64,000 nucleotides of DNA from CAYQSU01 sp964420325 (GTDB lineage: Bacteria; Pseudomonadota; Alphaproteobacteria; Rhodospirillales; Defluviicoccaceae), in NCBI GenBank assembly GCA_964420325.1, contig CAYQSU010000009.1:1-64000 (forward strand), in the 5' to 3' direction. Positions 33,837-43,400 of the stretch are shown here, piece by piece (the first letter of the stretch is position 1; every line of letters starts with the position of its first letter). The position numbers and the translations under genes were made by a program. Under the pieces are notes generated by a model, which was not told the origin of the DNA, did no database searches, and worked only from the letters and a program-made list of their open reading frames with translations.

Positions 33837-34241
33837 TCATCGGGGTGCCGCCTCGCCGCTCCATGCCGCGCGTTCGCCTTCGATCTCGATGATCCGGCGT
33901 TTGAGGCTCTGCAGCGTTCCGACGAGTTGGCGGGACTTCCGTCGAAGCTCGCCATACTCGCCGGCCTCGGTGATGGCCTCGGCCCGGCGCCCGCTGTTGG
34001 CGAGGGCGAGGCAGTGGGCGGCACTTCGGTGGAAGGCTTGGTGCACCTCCTTCGCCACCTGGTACTCGGCCAGGTGGCCGTAGAGCGGCTCGCGCACGGC
34101 GAGCCACCGCCCCAGCTCACACAGCCTCGCGTCGGCAGCCAGGGGAAGGGTCAGTGGACCGTCGCCGTAGAGGGATTCGCGCAACAGAGCGATCCATTCG
34201 GCATGGGCGCGCAGCGGTGACCAGAGTTCCATCGCGCTCAT
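33837..34241 (-). CDS. CZB (chemoreceptor zinc-binding) domain protein
   Basis: A stand-alone protein of about 134 residues with the CZB ligands: His in RAHAEWIALL, Cys in ARLCELGRWL, and two His in VAKEVHQAFHRSA. CZB domains bind zinc and occur in chemoreceptors and diguanylate cyclases. Here no signalling domain is fused. A C-terminal coiled coil (LKRRIIEIEGERA) may give dimerisation. The start is uncertain; three ATG (34256, 34241, 34232) are possible and none has a clear ribosome site. Confidence 0.75.
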   Translation of the reverse strand: MSAMELWSPLRAHAEWIALLRESLYGDGPLTLPLAADARLCELGRWLAVREPLYGHLAEYQVAKEVHQAFHRSAAHCLALANSGRRAEAITEAGEYGELRRKSRQLVGTLQSLKRRIIEIEGERAAWSGEAAPR

Positions 34242-34343
34242 CGCCCCGCGGCGCATGGCCGAGAGCAGCGCACCGAGAACCCCGAGACCGGCCGGGATGG
34301 CGAGAGCGCCGGCGGCGACACTGGAGACCTCTTGTCGGGAAGG

Positions 34344-35039
34344 TCAGTAGACCTTGTTCCCCCATTCGTCGACATAGACCTTCTCGACCGTGTAGGAGAT
34401 GCCGTTGCGGCGGTAGAAGTCCGCCATCTCGTCTTCAAAGAAGCGCCGGCGTTGCCGTGGCTGGTTGTCTTGGGTCGCGACCCTGGCCGCCGTCGCCTGC
34501 CGGCGAGCGGCCTGGTCCTCGAGCCGCAGCTGCAAGACACGCCGAGCGACGGCCTCATCGACGGACCGGTCCATGGTTTCGGCGAGGTCCCGGCCGATGA
34601 AATGCACGATCATGCGATTGGCCGGGGCGAGGTCGGCATCGATCAGCGGCACGCCGGTCGCCTGGCGATAGGCCTCCGACATCACCTCGAACAGCTTGCT
34701 GGCGAGATAGGCGTCGTCGAGCAGCCCGAGCAGGCCAAGGTGGTCTGGGATCAGGTCGTTGGGGGCCAGGAAGTACTGTCCGGCGGCTTCGAGCAGCGGA
34801 TCGATGCTGTCAAGCTCGTCCATCGCTTCGGCCCGGGCGATCGCCAGTTCGGCCAACATCGGCACGCGCTCGACGTAGCGGCGGCAGAGCTCGACCGCCT
34901 CCGCCAGGGCGTCGCCGGCCGCTGGCCGGCCATCGATGAGCAGGGTCGATTGCAGATGCCGGGCGAGCGTGCCCGTTTGCCGCTCGTGATGAAGGGCTTC
35001 TCGGATTTTCTGGCGAATGCTGGCGAGAACGTCGGCCAT
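34344..35039 (-). CDS. DUF1232 (YkvA-like) domain protein
   Basis: A 231-residue protein. The middle segment FLAPNDLIPDHLGLLGLLDDAYL at about 95-115 matches the YkvA/DUF1232 pattern, which is usually a short membrane-associated segment. The rest is helical and charged, with a Gln/Arg-rich coil near 195. A tyrosine-rich end (DFYRRNGISYTVEKVYVDEW) is unusual. Start at 35039 has an AAAGGGGA site. Function unknown. Confidence 0.7.
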   Translation of the reverse strand: MADVLASIRQKIREALHHERQTGTLARHLQSTLLIDGRPAAGDALAEAVELCRRYVERVPMLAELAIARAEAMDELDSIDPLLEAAGQYFLAPNDLIPDHLGLLGLLDDAYLASKLFEVMSEAYRQATGVPLIDADLAPANRMIVHFIGRDLAETMDRSVDEAVARRVLQLRLEDQAARRQATAARVATQDNQPRQRRRFFEDEMADFYRRNGISYTVEKVYVDEWGNKVY

Positions 35040-35219
35040 GCGTGTCCCCTTTCGCTGCTGACCGGCGTCGCCGACGCGCGGCCTCACGGAGGCGAGAATG
35101 GCACGATCGCTGTCGCGACGATAGCCGGCTCGAAGCGCCGGCGTTGAGAGGTTGCCGATAAGTCGGATGCTGCGGCGCCGCTGCCGGCTTCGCGGCGTGA
35201 TCTGCGCGGGTGCCGCAAG

Positions 35220-36535
35220 CTACGGGGCCGCGCAGCCACGCGGGGCCTGCACCAGTCCCCATCCGTAGAGATCGTCGCGGCCGGACTGTCCGAGGTCGAC
35301 GGCGCGCTCCTTGAGGAGAGTCACGATCCGACTCCACGGGGTCTGCGGCGCGCCGCCGCGCAACACCGCTGCAGCCGCCGTCACGAACGGAGCCGCGAAC
35401 GACGTTCCGGTGAAGTAGTCGCCGGATCCGCCGGCGGTCGCCGTCCAGATGCGGACGCCCGGCGCGGACAGATCATATAGGGGCCGCGGTTGGCGCGGCG
35501 GAACAACTTCAGCTCGGAATCGACGGCGGTCACGGCGATGACGTTCGCATGGGCGGCCGAGTACGCGGGCGCGGCGCGCGGCCCGTCGTTGCCGGCAGCG
35601 GCGACCAGCAGCACGCCCTTCCGGCCGAGCCGGTCGATCGCCATCCCGAGGGCGAGATTGTCCGCGCCGGCGATGCTGAAGTTGATGATCGTAACGGTCT
35701 GTGCCGCGAGCCAGTCGAGGCCCTCGACGATGCTCGCGGCGTTGGCGGCATCCTGACCGCCGTCCTCCCTGTAGAAGACGTCTGCCGCGAACGCCCGTGC
35801 GCCGGGAATGAGCTCGGCGAACTCGGTTCCAGGCTTGCCGAACAGCAGGGCCGCGACGGCCGTCCCGTGCGCCGAGCCCGATTGCGCTCGACCTTTGGGT
35901 GTGAAGGATCGCGTCGCGATGGGTCGGCCGCGCAGGGCGGGATGACCCAGGTCGACGGCCGCATCGACCAAGCCGACGCGCAACCGTGTCGGGCATGCGC
36001 TCGGCGTCGGATGCCACCGGACCATCGTCGGGCCGTAGCAGCGCGCGTCGGGGCACGTTCGCCGGGCGCTTCGGTAGATGTGGTTCAGGTCGTATTGGCC
36101 CGTGGTCGTCTCGCGCCGCAGGAGTTGCCGGCCCGATATCGCGTCCAGGTTCGATGGTACCCGAAAGCGCACGACGTCGACCCCGATCGACGGCAACCGC
36201 TGCCGGGAGAGCACCGTGAAGCCCAGAGCCGTAGCCCGCGCGACGGCCGCCGCGTCGGCATTGACGGCGAGCACCTCATCGGGCTCGAACGACTCGGCAC
36301 CGCCGCCAGCGCCCTCGCCGGAGTCGAGGCCGAGGACTCGACCGAGCGTGCCGAGCAGTTCGCTGACCGCGTCATCGAAGGACGTCCCCCGGCTTCCGTC
36401 ATCGTCATCGTCATCGTCGTCGTCGGCCAGTGCCAGGCCGACGATTGACAGCTCGCCCGGCAGCTTTGTAGGCAGTGCCAAGCCAACGTCGACGATCATC
36501 ACGATCGCAAGGATGGGGATGGCAGCGTGTTTCAT
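35220..36535 (-). pseudogene. Secreted subtilisin-like (S8) serine protease, frameshifted
   Basis: A secreted S8 peptidase in two frames. It starts at 36535 with a signal peptide, then a run of nine Asp at 38-46. The catalytic Asp191 (LRVGLVDAAVD) and His223 (GSAHGTAVA) are in the first frame. After RRANRGPY the frame breaks; DLSAPGVRIW and the Ser motif GTSFAAPFVTAA lie in the other frame down to 35220. Adding one base between 35474 and 35475 (restoring GPYIDLSAPG) joins both halves, about 437 residues. A recent mutation or a sequencing error is equally possible. Divergent from an ECF sigma gene; an ECF-type promoter lies at 36619-36643. Confidence 0.85.
36390..36424 (-). repeat. GAY microsatellite coding for poly-Asp
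   Basis: A run of nine GAC/GAT codons in the subtilase gene, mainly as a six-base GATGAC unit. Such a tract can change length by slippage. The run lies between the signal peptide and the propeptide-like region. Confidence 0.7.
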
Positions 36536-36618
36536 CCTTCGGGTTCCCCGACGTGGTTGCCGGACCGCACGGGTTCCGTCACCATCGTTCTGCGACGGAT
36601 CGCCGAGCCTGTGACAAC

Positions 36619-36643
36619 AACGGCATCCTTGCAACTTTGTTCC
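36619..36643 (-). promoter_or_regulatory. ECF-type promoter for the subtilase gene
   Basis: On the reverse strand GGAAC at 36643-36639 is followed by 16 bases and CGTT at 36622-36619, the exact consensus of EcfG-like sigma factors, about 85 bases before the protease start. Either EcfG or the neighbouring ECF factor could use it. Confidence 0.6.
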
Positions 36644-36737
36644 ACGGCGCACGCCAACCCTTCGACCTCGTCCCGGCCGCGGAGCGTTCGCCGCACCGGG
36701 CAGTCGGGCCTTTTCGGCGATATTATGGCGCCGGCAG

Positions 36738-36763
36738 GGAATGAAACGATGCGACGAACCGTT
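36738..36763 (+). promoter_or_regulatory. ECF-type promoter for the sigma factor gene
   Basis: GGAAT at 36738-36742, 17 bases, then CGTT at 36760-36763, one mismatch from the GGAAC-N16/17-CGTT consensus. It lies about 30 bases before the sigma gene start, which fits autoregulation. Confidence 0.55.
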
Positions 36764-36792
36764 CTTGGTCTAGCCCGTTCAAGTTTGCCGCG

Positions 36793-37317
36793 ATGTCGAC
36801 AGACGTGAAAAGGCAGCTGGTCGCCCTGTTGCCGAGGCTTCGCAGGTTCGCTTACGGACTGACGGGGTCCGTCGATGAAGGAGACGATCTGGTGCAGGCC
36901 GCTTGCGTTCGCGCACTTTCGAAACTCGATCAGTGGCAACCCGGCACGCGGCTCGACAGCTGGATGTTCAGGATCATCCAGAACCTGCGCATCGACGGGT
37001 TCAGGGCGAAGCACGCGCGGGGCAGAGAAGAGAGCGTCGACGCTCTCGCCATGATCGAAGGCGAAGACGGCCGCGCCACCGTGGAGGCGGCGTTGATGCT
37101 GGATCGGGTGCGCAGGATCGTCGCCGATCTGCCCGAAGACCAGCGGACGGCGCTGATGCTCGTCGCGGTGGACGGGCTGAGCTACCGGGAGGCGGCCGAG
37201 GTGCTGGGTGTGCCGATCGGCACGGTCACCAGCCGCCTGGCCCGTGCGCGACTGCGGATCGGCGAGCGGCTGGAGAAGCCTGGGGTTCGATCCGTCGTGG
37301 GCGAGCAAAAGCGATGA
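36793..37317 (+). CDS. ECF-family RNA polymerase sigma factor
   Basis: A 174-residue sigma-70-like factor with only regions 2 and 4. Region 2 has RRFAYGLTGSVDEGDDLVQAACVRAL and LDSWMFRIIQNLRIDGFR; region 4 has LPEDQRTALMLVAVDGLSYREAAEVLGVPIGTVTSRLARAR. Followed by an anti-sigma factor gene with a five-codon bridging frame between. It likely reads the GGAAY-N16/17-CGTT promoters on both sides of the 36536-36792 spacer. Inducing signal unknown. Confidence 0.94.
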   Translation: MSTDVKRQLVALLPRLRRFAYGLTGSVDEGDDLVQAACVRALSKLDQWQPGTRLDSWMFRIIQNLRIDGFRAKHARGREESVDALAMIEGEDGRATVEAALMLDRVRRIVADLPEDQRTALMLVAVDGLSYREAAEVLGVPIGTVTSRLARARLRIGERLEKPGVRSVVGEQKR

Positions 37318-37331
37318 GGTCCGAGCCGTGA
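37314..37331 (+). CDS. Possible five-codon bridging ORF between sigma and anti-sigma genes
   Basis: ATG at 37314 overlaps the sigma factor stop (ATGA) and opens the frame MRSEP; its stop at 37329-37331 overlaps the anti-sigma GTG start (GTGA). Ribosomes could pass from one gene to the next through it. It may also be chance. Confidence 0.3.
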   Translation: MRSEP

Positions 37332-38119
37332 AGCCGCTATCCGACGCCACCCTGATGGCCTACCATGACGGCGCGCTGTCGCCCGCGGAGGCCCGCGCGG
37401 TCGAGGCGGCGCTGGCCGAAGATCCGACGGCCAGGGAGCGCCTGCACGTCCTCGCGGAGATCGACGCCCTGGTCGGCCGGGCGTTCGCGACGCCGCTGCA
37501 TCAGCCCGTCCCCGAATCGCTGCTGGGCGCCATCGATGACGGTCCCGCGCCGAACACGGCCGCGCCGGCTGGTCGAGCCCGGCGGCGGGCGATGGCGTCC
37601 CGGGTGGCTCGCAACGGGGCGCTGCCGCTCGCCGCCTCGCTGATGCTTCTGGTCGGCCTTGCCGGCGGCTACGGTCTGTCCCGGTTGGTTCCGGCAAGAG
37701 ATGCCGCCGACGGCTTCGTGTCGACCGCCGGCCTCGACCGGCATGTCGAGAACGCCCTGGAGTCGGCCGCCAGCGGACGGGTCCTGCGGTGGCAGTCCAG
37801 CGACCGCCAAGCTGAGGGCCATGTCAGGCTGGTGCTGACCTTCGTCGACGGCGCCGGCCGCTTCTGTCGGGAGTACGAGCTCCTGGACAAGGGCCCGCAG
37901 GGAGAACAGGCGACGGTCGGCGTCGCCTGCCGCGGCGAAAGCGGGGGGTGGCGCAACGAGGTGGTGGTCGCTGCCCATGCGCAGCCGACCGGAGCGTTCC
38001 TGCCGGCATCGGGCTCCTCAGGCGCGGCCCTGGAGGCGGCGATCGCCACCCTGATGGTCGACGAGCCGTTGTCAGCCGAACGCGAGCAGCGCCTGATCGA
38101 CCGGCGATGGCGCCCCTGA
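37328..38119 (+). CDS. Membrane anti-sigma factor
   Basis: A 263-residue protein. The cytoplasmic N-terminus (LSDATLMAYHDGALSPAEARAVEAALAEDP) has the short anti-sigma fold without zinc ligands. One membrane helix lies at about 97-117 (GALPLAASLMLLVGLAGGYGL). The periplasmic C-terminus carries CREYELLDKG and GVACRGESGGWRNEVVVA, typical of anti-sigma factors paired with this ECF group. GTG at 37328 is taken as the start. It holds the adjacent sigma factor until a signal arrives. Confidence 0.85.
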   Translation: MKPLSDATLMAYHDGALSPAEARAVEAALAEDPTARERLHVLAEIDALVGRAFATPLHQPVPESLLGAIDDGPAPNTAAPAGRARRRAMASRVARNGALPLAASLMLLVGLAGGYGLSRLVPARDAADGFVSTAGLDRHVENALESAASGRVLRWQSSDRQAEGHVRLVLTFVDGAGRFCREYELLDKGPQGEQATVGVACRGESGGWRNEVVVAAHAQPTGAFLPASGSSGAALEAAIATLMVDEPLSAEREQRLIDRRWRP

Positions 38120-39270
38120 CGGGGAGACCGCTGCGGCCGCAGCGCCTCACTCTCGCCGTCGTCGCCGCGGTCGTCGCCGGCGGCACGACGGTCGGCCCGG
38201 CACTCGGCTGCAAGGCGTTGCAGCCCGCCGCCGAACGCGCGGCCGCCCATCTTCGCGCCGTTCAGGAGCCGTCAGGGCTGTTCCGGTACGGTTTCGACTT
38301 CGCGGCGCGAGCGCCGATTGCGGGCGACAACATCGTCCGCCAGGCGGGGGCTGCTTACGCGTTGGCGGAATACTACGCGCACGGCAAGGACCATGCCCTC
38401 CGCGACGGGCTGATCGCCGCCCTGAACGCCTTCGCCGCCCGCTCGATCGCCTTTGCCGATGGCGGCCTCGTCTCGGCCGACGGCACGCCGAGCGGCGCCC
38501 GCACCGGCGCGACCGCGCTCGCACTGCTCGCCGAGCTGCACTTCTACCGCACCTCCGGCGACGGGCGGTATCGGTCGCTCCGCGGCGTCTGGGAGCGGGG
38601 CCTCCGTACCCTGTGGCGGCCGCGCGAGGGCTTCCGCCTGACGCCGAAAACCCGGCGAACGTCCGACTACTTCAACGGCCAGATCTGGCTGGCTCTGGCC
38701 TATCTGGAAGCGACCACGGAAGATCCGGGCCTTGCCGAGTGGCTCGCCGAGGTCGACCGAGACTTGATGGAAATTTACAACCGGGCGCCGGCAATCGGGT
38801 TCTATCATTGGGGAGTGATGGCGGCCGCCGAGCGGTACGCGCGAAGTGGAGTCCATCGATTGAGGGATTTCGTTTTGCGCCAAACCGGCGCCTATCTGCG
38901 GGAGCTGCGGCCGCAGATGCATCCGACGGCCAACACGTGCTACGCGCTGGAGGGTCTGGTCACTGCACGCGGGCTCGCCGCGAGCGGGCCGAAGGATGCC
39001 TTGTTGCCGGTGCTCGATCGGCGGATCGAAGTCGAGCTCGCCAAGAACCTCGGCCTGCAGATCGCTTCCGGCTCGTCCCGGCTCCCCGACGGCGGATCGA
39101 CCCCGCTGACCGCGGAAGACATCGATCGCCATCGCGGGGCGTTTCTCGCCGGCCGCGACCGCCCGTTCACCCGTATCGACCATACCCAGCACTGCCTCTC
39201 CGCCCTGGTCAGGGCCGAGCGGTTCGACGTGTGCCCGGGAGCCCTCTCGGCGGCCGGGTTGGCCGACTAG
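38107..39270 (+). CDS. Secreted alpha-helical protein, possible (alpha/alpha)6-barrel enzyme
   Basis: A 387-residue protein with an N-terminal signal-like helix (LTLAVVAAVVAGGTTVGPAL) ending near GC, perhaps a lipobox. It has repeats of helices such as IVRQAGAAYALAEYYAHG, TGATALALLAELHFYRTSGD and YFNGQIWLALAYLEATTEDPG, which suggests a six-hairpin toroid as in some glycosidases and epimerases. No catalytic residue can be named. It overlaps the anti-sigma end by 13 bases and so is probably part of the ECF operon. Confidence 0.7.
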   Translation: MAPLTGRPLRPQRLTLAVVAAVVAGGTTVGPALGCKALQPAAERAAAHLRAVQEPSGLFRYGFDFAARAPIAGDNIVRQAGAAYALAEYYAHGKDHALRDGLIAALNAFAARSIAFADGGLVSADGTPSGARTGATALALLAELHFYRTSGDGRYRSLRGVWERGLRTLWRPREGFRLTPKTRRTSDYFNGQIWLALAYLEATTEDPGLAEWLAEVDRDLMEIYNRAPAIGFYHWGVMAAAERYARSGVHRLRDFVLRQTGAYLRELRPQMHPTANTCYALEGLVTARGLAASGPKDALLPVLDRRIEVELAKNLGLQIASGSSRLPDGGSTPLTAEDIDRHRGAFLAGRDRPFTRIDHTQHCLSALVRAERFDVCPGALSAAGLAD

Positions 39271-39329
39271 GCCCCATGTCCATGCATTTGGGGGCGGCGA
39301 TCGCCTCCGGCGCCCGTTCGGCGACCCGT

Positions 39330-39599
39330 TCAGATCCGGCAATGGCGGTTGAGTACGGTAATGACCTCGTCAAAGATCTGCCGCTGCCGCTCGCCCAAAC
39401 CGCCGCCGATCTCGACGCGGAGCAGGCGGAGCTTGACCGCGGCGTCCTCGACGGTCAGCGCCGGCAGCGACGAGATCCGGCCCTCGACCTCGAGGATGCG
39501 ATCGCAGATCGGTCCCGCCTCGCGCTGTCGGTGTTGATGGGCGAGCCGTTGCAGCTGGTAGTGGAGATCGACAAGCTCGCTGTAGAGATCCGCCAGCAT
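39330..39599 (-). CDS. Small coiled-coil protein of unknown function
   Basis: An 89-residue protein, helical throughout, starting MLADLYSELVDLHYQLQRLAHQ after a GGGAGGAA ribosome site. It has LEVEGRISSLPALTVEDAAVK and a second helix EIGGGLGERQRQIFDEVI. Not recognised. Convergent with the preceding secreted protein gene. Confidence 0.6.
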   Translation of the reverse strand: MLADLYSELVDLHYQLQRLAHQHRQREAGPICDRILEVEGRISSLPALTVEDAAVKLRLLRVEIGGGLGERQRQIFDEVITVLNRHCRI

Positions 39600-39817
39600 G
39601 GCCGTTCCTCCCGTGTGCCGCTCGTCTACGCAACCGGACACCGATCGGTCACCGCCGTCGGGTCGCGTCTTGGTGAGGGTTGTTTCTGCCTGTCGCGCGA
39701 GATCCGGAACGGCGAAATCAATCATGTCCCGGCGCGCCGAGATTGTACATTCGGAAAGCTACGTAAGGATTGTGGCGGTTTTGGCGAAGCCGGAGGGAAG
39801 GCCGCCGGCGCCGGAGG

Positions 39818-40381
39818 TCAGGGTCCCTGCCAGTGCTGGCCGAGATCGTGGTCGATGCCGGCGTGGTCGAGCGCGCGGGCGACGGTGTGCCGGACCAGGT
39901 CCTCGATGGAGCGTGGCCTGGTGTAGAAGGCCGGCACCGGCGGCATGATCACGGCCCCCATCTCGCACGCCCGGGCCATCAGCCTGAGATGTCCGAGATG
40001 CAAAGGTGCTTCGCGGACCATCAGCACCAGCGGCCTTCGCTCCTTCAGCGTCACGTCCGCAGCGCGGATCAGGAGATTGCTGGTGAAGCTGTTGGCGATG
40101 CCGGACAGCGTCTTCACCGAGCACGGCGCGACGATCATGCCACGGGTGCGGAACGAGCCGGAGGAGACGGCCGCCGCCAGGTCCTTGATGCTGTGGGTCG
40201 TGTGCGCGAGCGCCCGGACATCGGCGAGTGAGAGGTCCGTCTCGATCGCCAGTGTCTGCACCCCCATCTCGCTGACGATCAGGTGCACCGGCTGGCCGAG
40301 GCGCTTCAGCGTGCGCAGGATCTCGACGCCGTAGATCACCCCGGTTGCGCCCGTGATCCCGAGCACCAACGGTAAGTCCAT
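39818..40381 (-). CDS. ubiX: Flavin prenyltransferase UbiX
   Basis: A 187-residue protein that makes prenylated FMN for the UbiD decarboxylase in ubiquinone synthesis. It opens LPLVLGITGATGVIYGVEIL, and has MIVAPCSVKTLSGIANSFTSNLLIRAADV and PLVLMVREAPLH, which hold the FMN and prenyl phosphate sites. The ATG at 40381 is chosen; a GTG three codons earlier is also in frame. No ubiD in the window. Confidence 0.95.
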   Translation of the reverse strand: MDLPLVLGITGATGVIYGVEILRTLKRLGQPVHLIVSEMGVQTLAIETDLSLADVRALAHTTHSIKDLAAAVSSGSFRTRGMIVAPCSVKTLSGIANSFTSNLLIRAADVTLKERRPLVLMVREAPLHLGHLRLMARACEMGAVIMPPVPAFYTRPRSIEDLVRHTVARALDHAGIDHDLGQHWQGP

Positions 40382-40492
40382 GGAAATCACCCGTTTTTTG
40401 CGCGGGTGACATGATGGCCGGTCGCGACCGCGAAGGCAAGCCGCAGGCCCGCCCTCCGGTTCATCCTACACAGCAAGCGTCGAACGCCCTAT

Positions 40493-43400
40493 GTGATGTC
40501 GGTCGGTTGCGGCATGGGTGCGGTGATGGCGTTCATCGGCGACTTCCGCGAAGAGAGCGCACTCCGGACGGCGGTTCGGCGGGCGACCCTTGCCGACGAG
40601 ACGAAGACCGTCGACCACGTCCTCGCCTCGGCGGACCTCGGCGAGGCGGCGAGGCGGCGCATCCAGTCGCGCGCGCGCCTGTTCGTCGAGCGGATCCGCC
40701 AAAGGGCGCCGGCCCAGGGCGGGCTCGATGCCTTCATGCACGAGTACGACCTCTCCAACCAGGAGGGGGTGATGCTGATGTGCCTGGCCGAGGCGCTGTT
40801 GCGGGTGCCCGATGCCGAGACCGCCGACCGGCTGATCGCCGACAAGATCGGCAGCGCCGACTGGGAACGCCACCTCGGCCAGAGCGAATCGCTGTTCGTC
40901 AACGCGTCCACCTGGGCGCTCATGCTCACCGGCCGCCTGGTCCGCCTCGAGGACACGTCCGGTCACGACGCCCTCTCCTTCGTGCGCCGGCTCGTCGGCA
41001 AGAGCGGCGAGCCGGTGATCCGCCAGGCGATGGTCCGGGCGATGCGAATCATCGGCCGCCAGTTCGTCATGGGGCGCACCATCGAGGAGGCACTCGACCG
41101 CGCCAACGCCGGCGAGGCGCGCGGCTACGTGCATTCGTACGACATGCTGGGCGAGTCCGCGCTCACCGCCCGCGACGCCGCGCGCTACTTCGGGTCGTAC
41201 TCCGATGCCATCGCCGCCGTCGGCCGCGCCGCCGCCGGCCGCGGCCCGTTCGCCGGGCCCGGCATCTCGATCAAGCTCTCGGCCCTGCATCCGCGCTTCG
41301 AGCCGGCCCAGCGCGCCCGGATCGTGTCCGAGCTGGTGCCGCGGGTGAAGGCCCTCGCCGCGGAGGCCAAAGCCGCCGACATCGGGCTCTGCATCGACAC
41401 CGAGGAGGCCGACCGCCTCGACCTCACCCTCGACGTCTTCGAGGCGGCCTTCGGCGACCCCGCGCTGGCCGGATGGGAGGGGCTCGGCCTCGCCGTCCAG
41501 GCCTACCAAAAGCGGGCGCTCGCGCTCATCGACTGGCTCCAGGCCCTCGCGCGCCACCACGGGCGCCGCATCTCGGTGCGTCTGGTCAAGGGCGCCTACT
41601 GGGATGCCGAGATCAAGCACGCCCAGGAGCAGGGCCTCGACGACTATCCCGTGTTCACCCGGAAGATCAACACCGACGTCTCCTACATCGCCTGTGCGAA
41701 GAGGCTCTCAGCCGCCCGCGACGCCTTCTATCCGCAGTTCGCGACCCACAACGCCCACACCCTGGCGACGGTGCTCGAACTCGCGGCGAACAGGACCGAC
41801 CTCGAGTGCCAGCACCTGCACGGCATGGGCGAAGAGCTGTTCGATCAGGTGGCGGGCCGCGACGGCGACGGCGTCCGCTGCCGCATCTATGCGCCGGTGG
41901 GAAGCCACGAGGACCTGCTCGCGTACCTGGTTCGCAGGCTCCTCGAGAACGGCGCCAACACCTCCTTCGTCAACCGCCTGGCCGACGAGAAGCTGCCGGT
42001 CGCGGACATCGTCGCCGATCCGGTGCTGCGGGCGCAGGCGCTGAGATCGAAGCCGCACCCCGGAATCCCGCGGCCGACCGATCTCTACGGCCCGTCACGG
42101 CGCAATGCCCGCGGTCTCGACCTCGCCGATCCCCGGGCACTCGAGAAGCTCGCGGCAGCGATGCACGCGGCCGAGCGGCCGTGGCAGGCGGCGCCGCTGG
42201 TTGCCGGTCGCGAGTGTCCGCAGGGTAAAGGGCGGCCGGTTGCCGATCCCGCCGACCGGCGCCGCGTCGTCGGCCGGGTCCACGAGTGCGGGCCCGAGGC
42301 CTTTGAGCCGGCGATCGCCGCCGCCGTCGCCGCCGCGCCGGAGTGGGCGGCAACGCCGGCGGCCGAACGGGCGGCCTTGCTCGAGCGCGCCGCCGACGGG
42401 CTCGAGGCGGCGCTGCCGGAGCTGATGGCGCTTGCGGTGCGCGAGGCGGGAAAGACCGTTCCCGACGCGCTCGCCGAGGTCCGCGAGGCCGTCGACTTCT
42501 GCCGCTACTACGCCACCCGCGCCCGTGAGCAGTTCGCTCAGCCCCGCGAGCTTCCGGGCCCGACCGGCGAGAGCAACCGGCTCGAGCTGCACGGCCGCGG
42601 CGTCTTCGCCTGCATCAGCCCGTGGAACTTCCCGCTGGCGATCTTCCTGGGCCAGGCGACGGCAGCGCTCGCCGCCGGCAACGCGGTGGTCGCCAAGCCG
42701 GCCGAGCAGACGCCGCTGATCGCCGCCCGCGCCGTCGAGATCCTGCACGCCGCGGGCGTGCCGCCGGCCGCCCTCAACCTGCTTCCCGGCGACGGCGCCG
42801 CCGGCGCCGCGCTCGTCGCCGATCCCCGCATCGCCGGCGTCGCCTTCACCGGCGGGGTGGAGACGGCCCGCGCCATCCAGCGCACGCTCGCCGGCCGGCC
42901 GGGCCCGATCGTGCCGCTGATCGCCGAGACCGGCGGCCAGAACGTGATGCTCGCAGACTCCACGGCGCTGCCCGAGCAGGTGGTCAAGGACGTGATCACG
43001 TCGGCCTTCCGCAGCGCGGGCCAGCGCTGCTCGGCGCTGCGGGTCTTGTACCTGCAGCGGGACATCGCCGACCGCGTCATCACGATGCTGGCGGGGGCGA
43101 TGGCGGAGCTCACCGTCGGCGACCCCGGGCTGATCGCCACCGACGTCGGCCCGGTCATCGACGCGGACGCGCTCGCGATGCTCAACCGGCACGCGGAGCG
43201 CATGCGGAGCGAGGGCCGCCTGATCGCCCGCTCGGCCCTTTCGGACGCGTGCGCGCACGGCCACTTCTTCGCGCCCTCTGCCTTCGAGATCGACGGCATC
43301 GACCGTCTCGAGCGCGAGGTGTTCGGCCCGATCCTGCACGTGGTGCGCTATGCGGCCGACCGGCTCGAGGACGTGCTGGAGGCGATCGACCGCACCGGCT

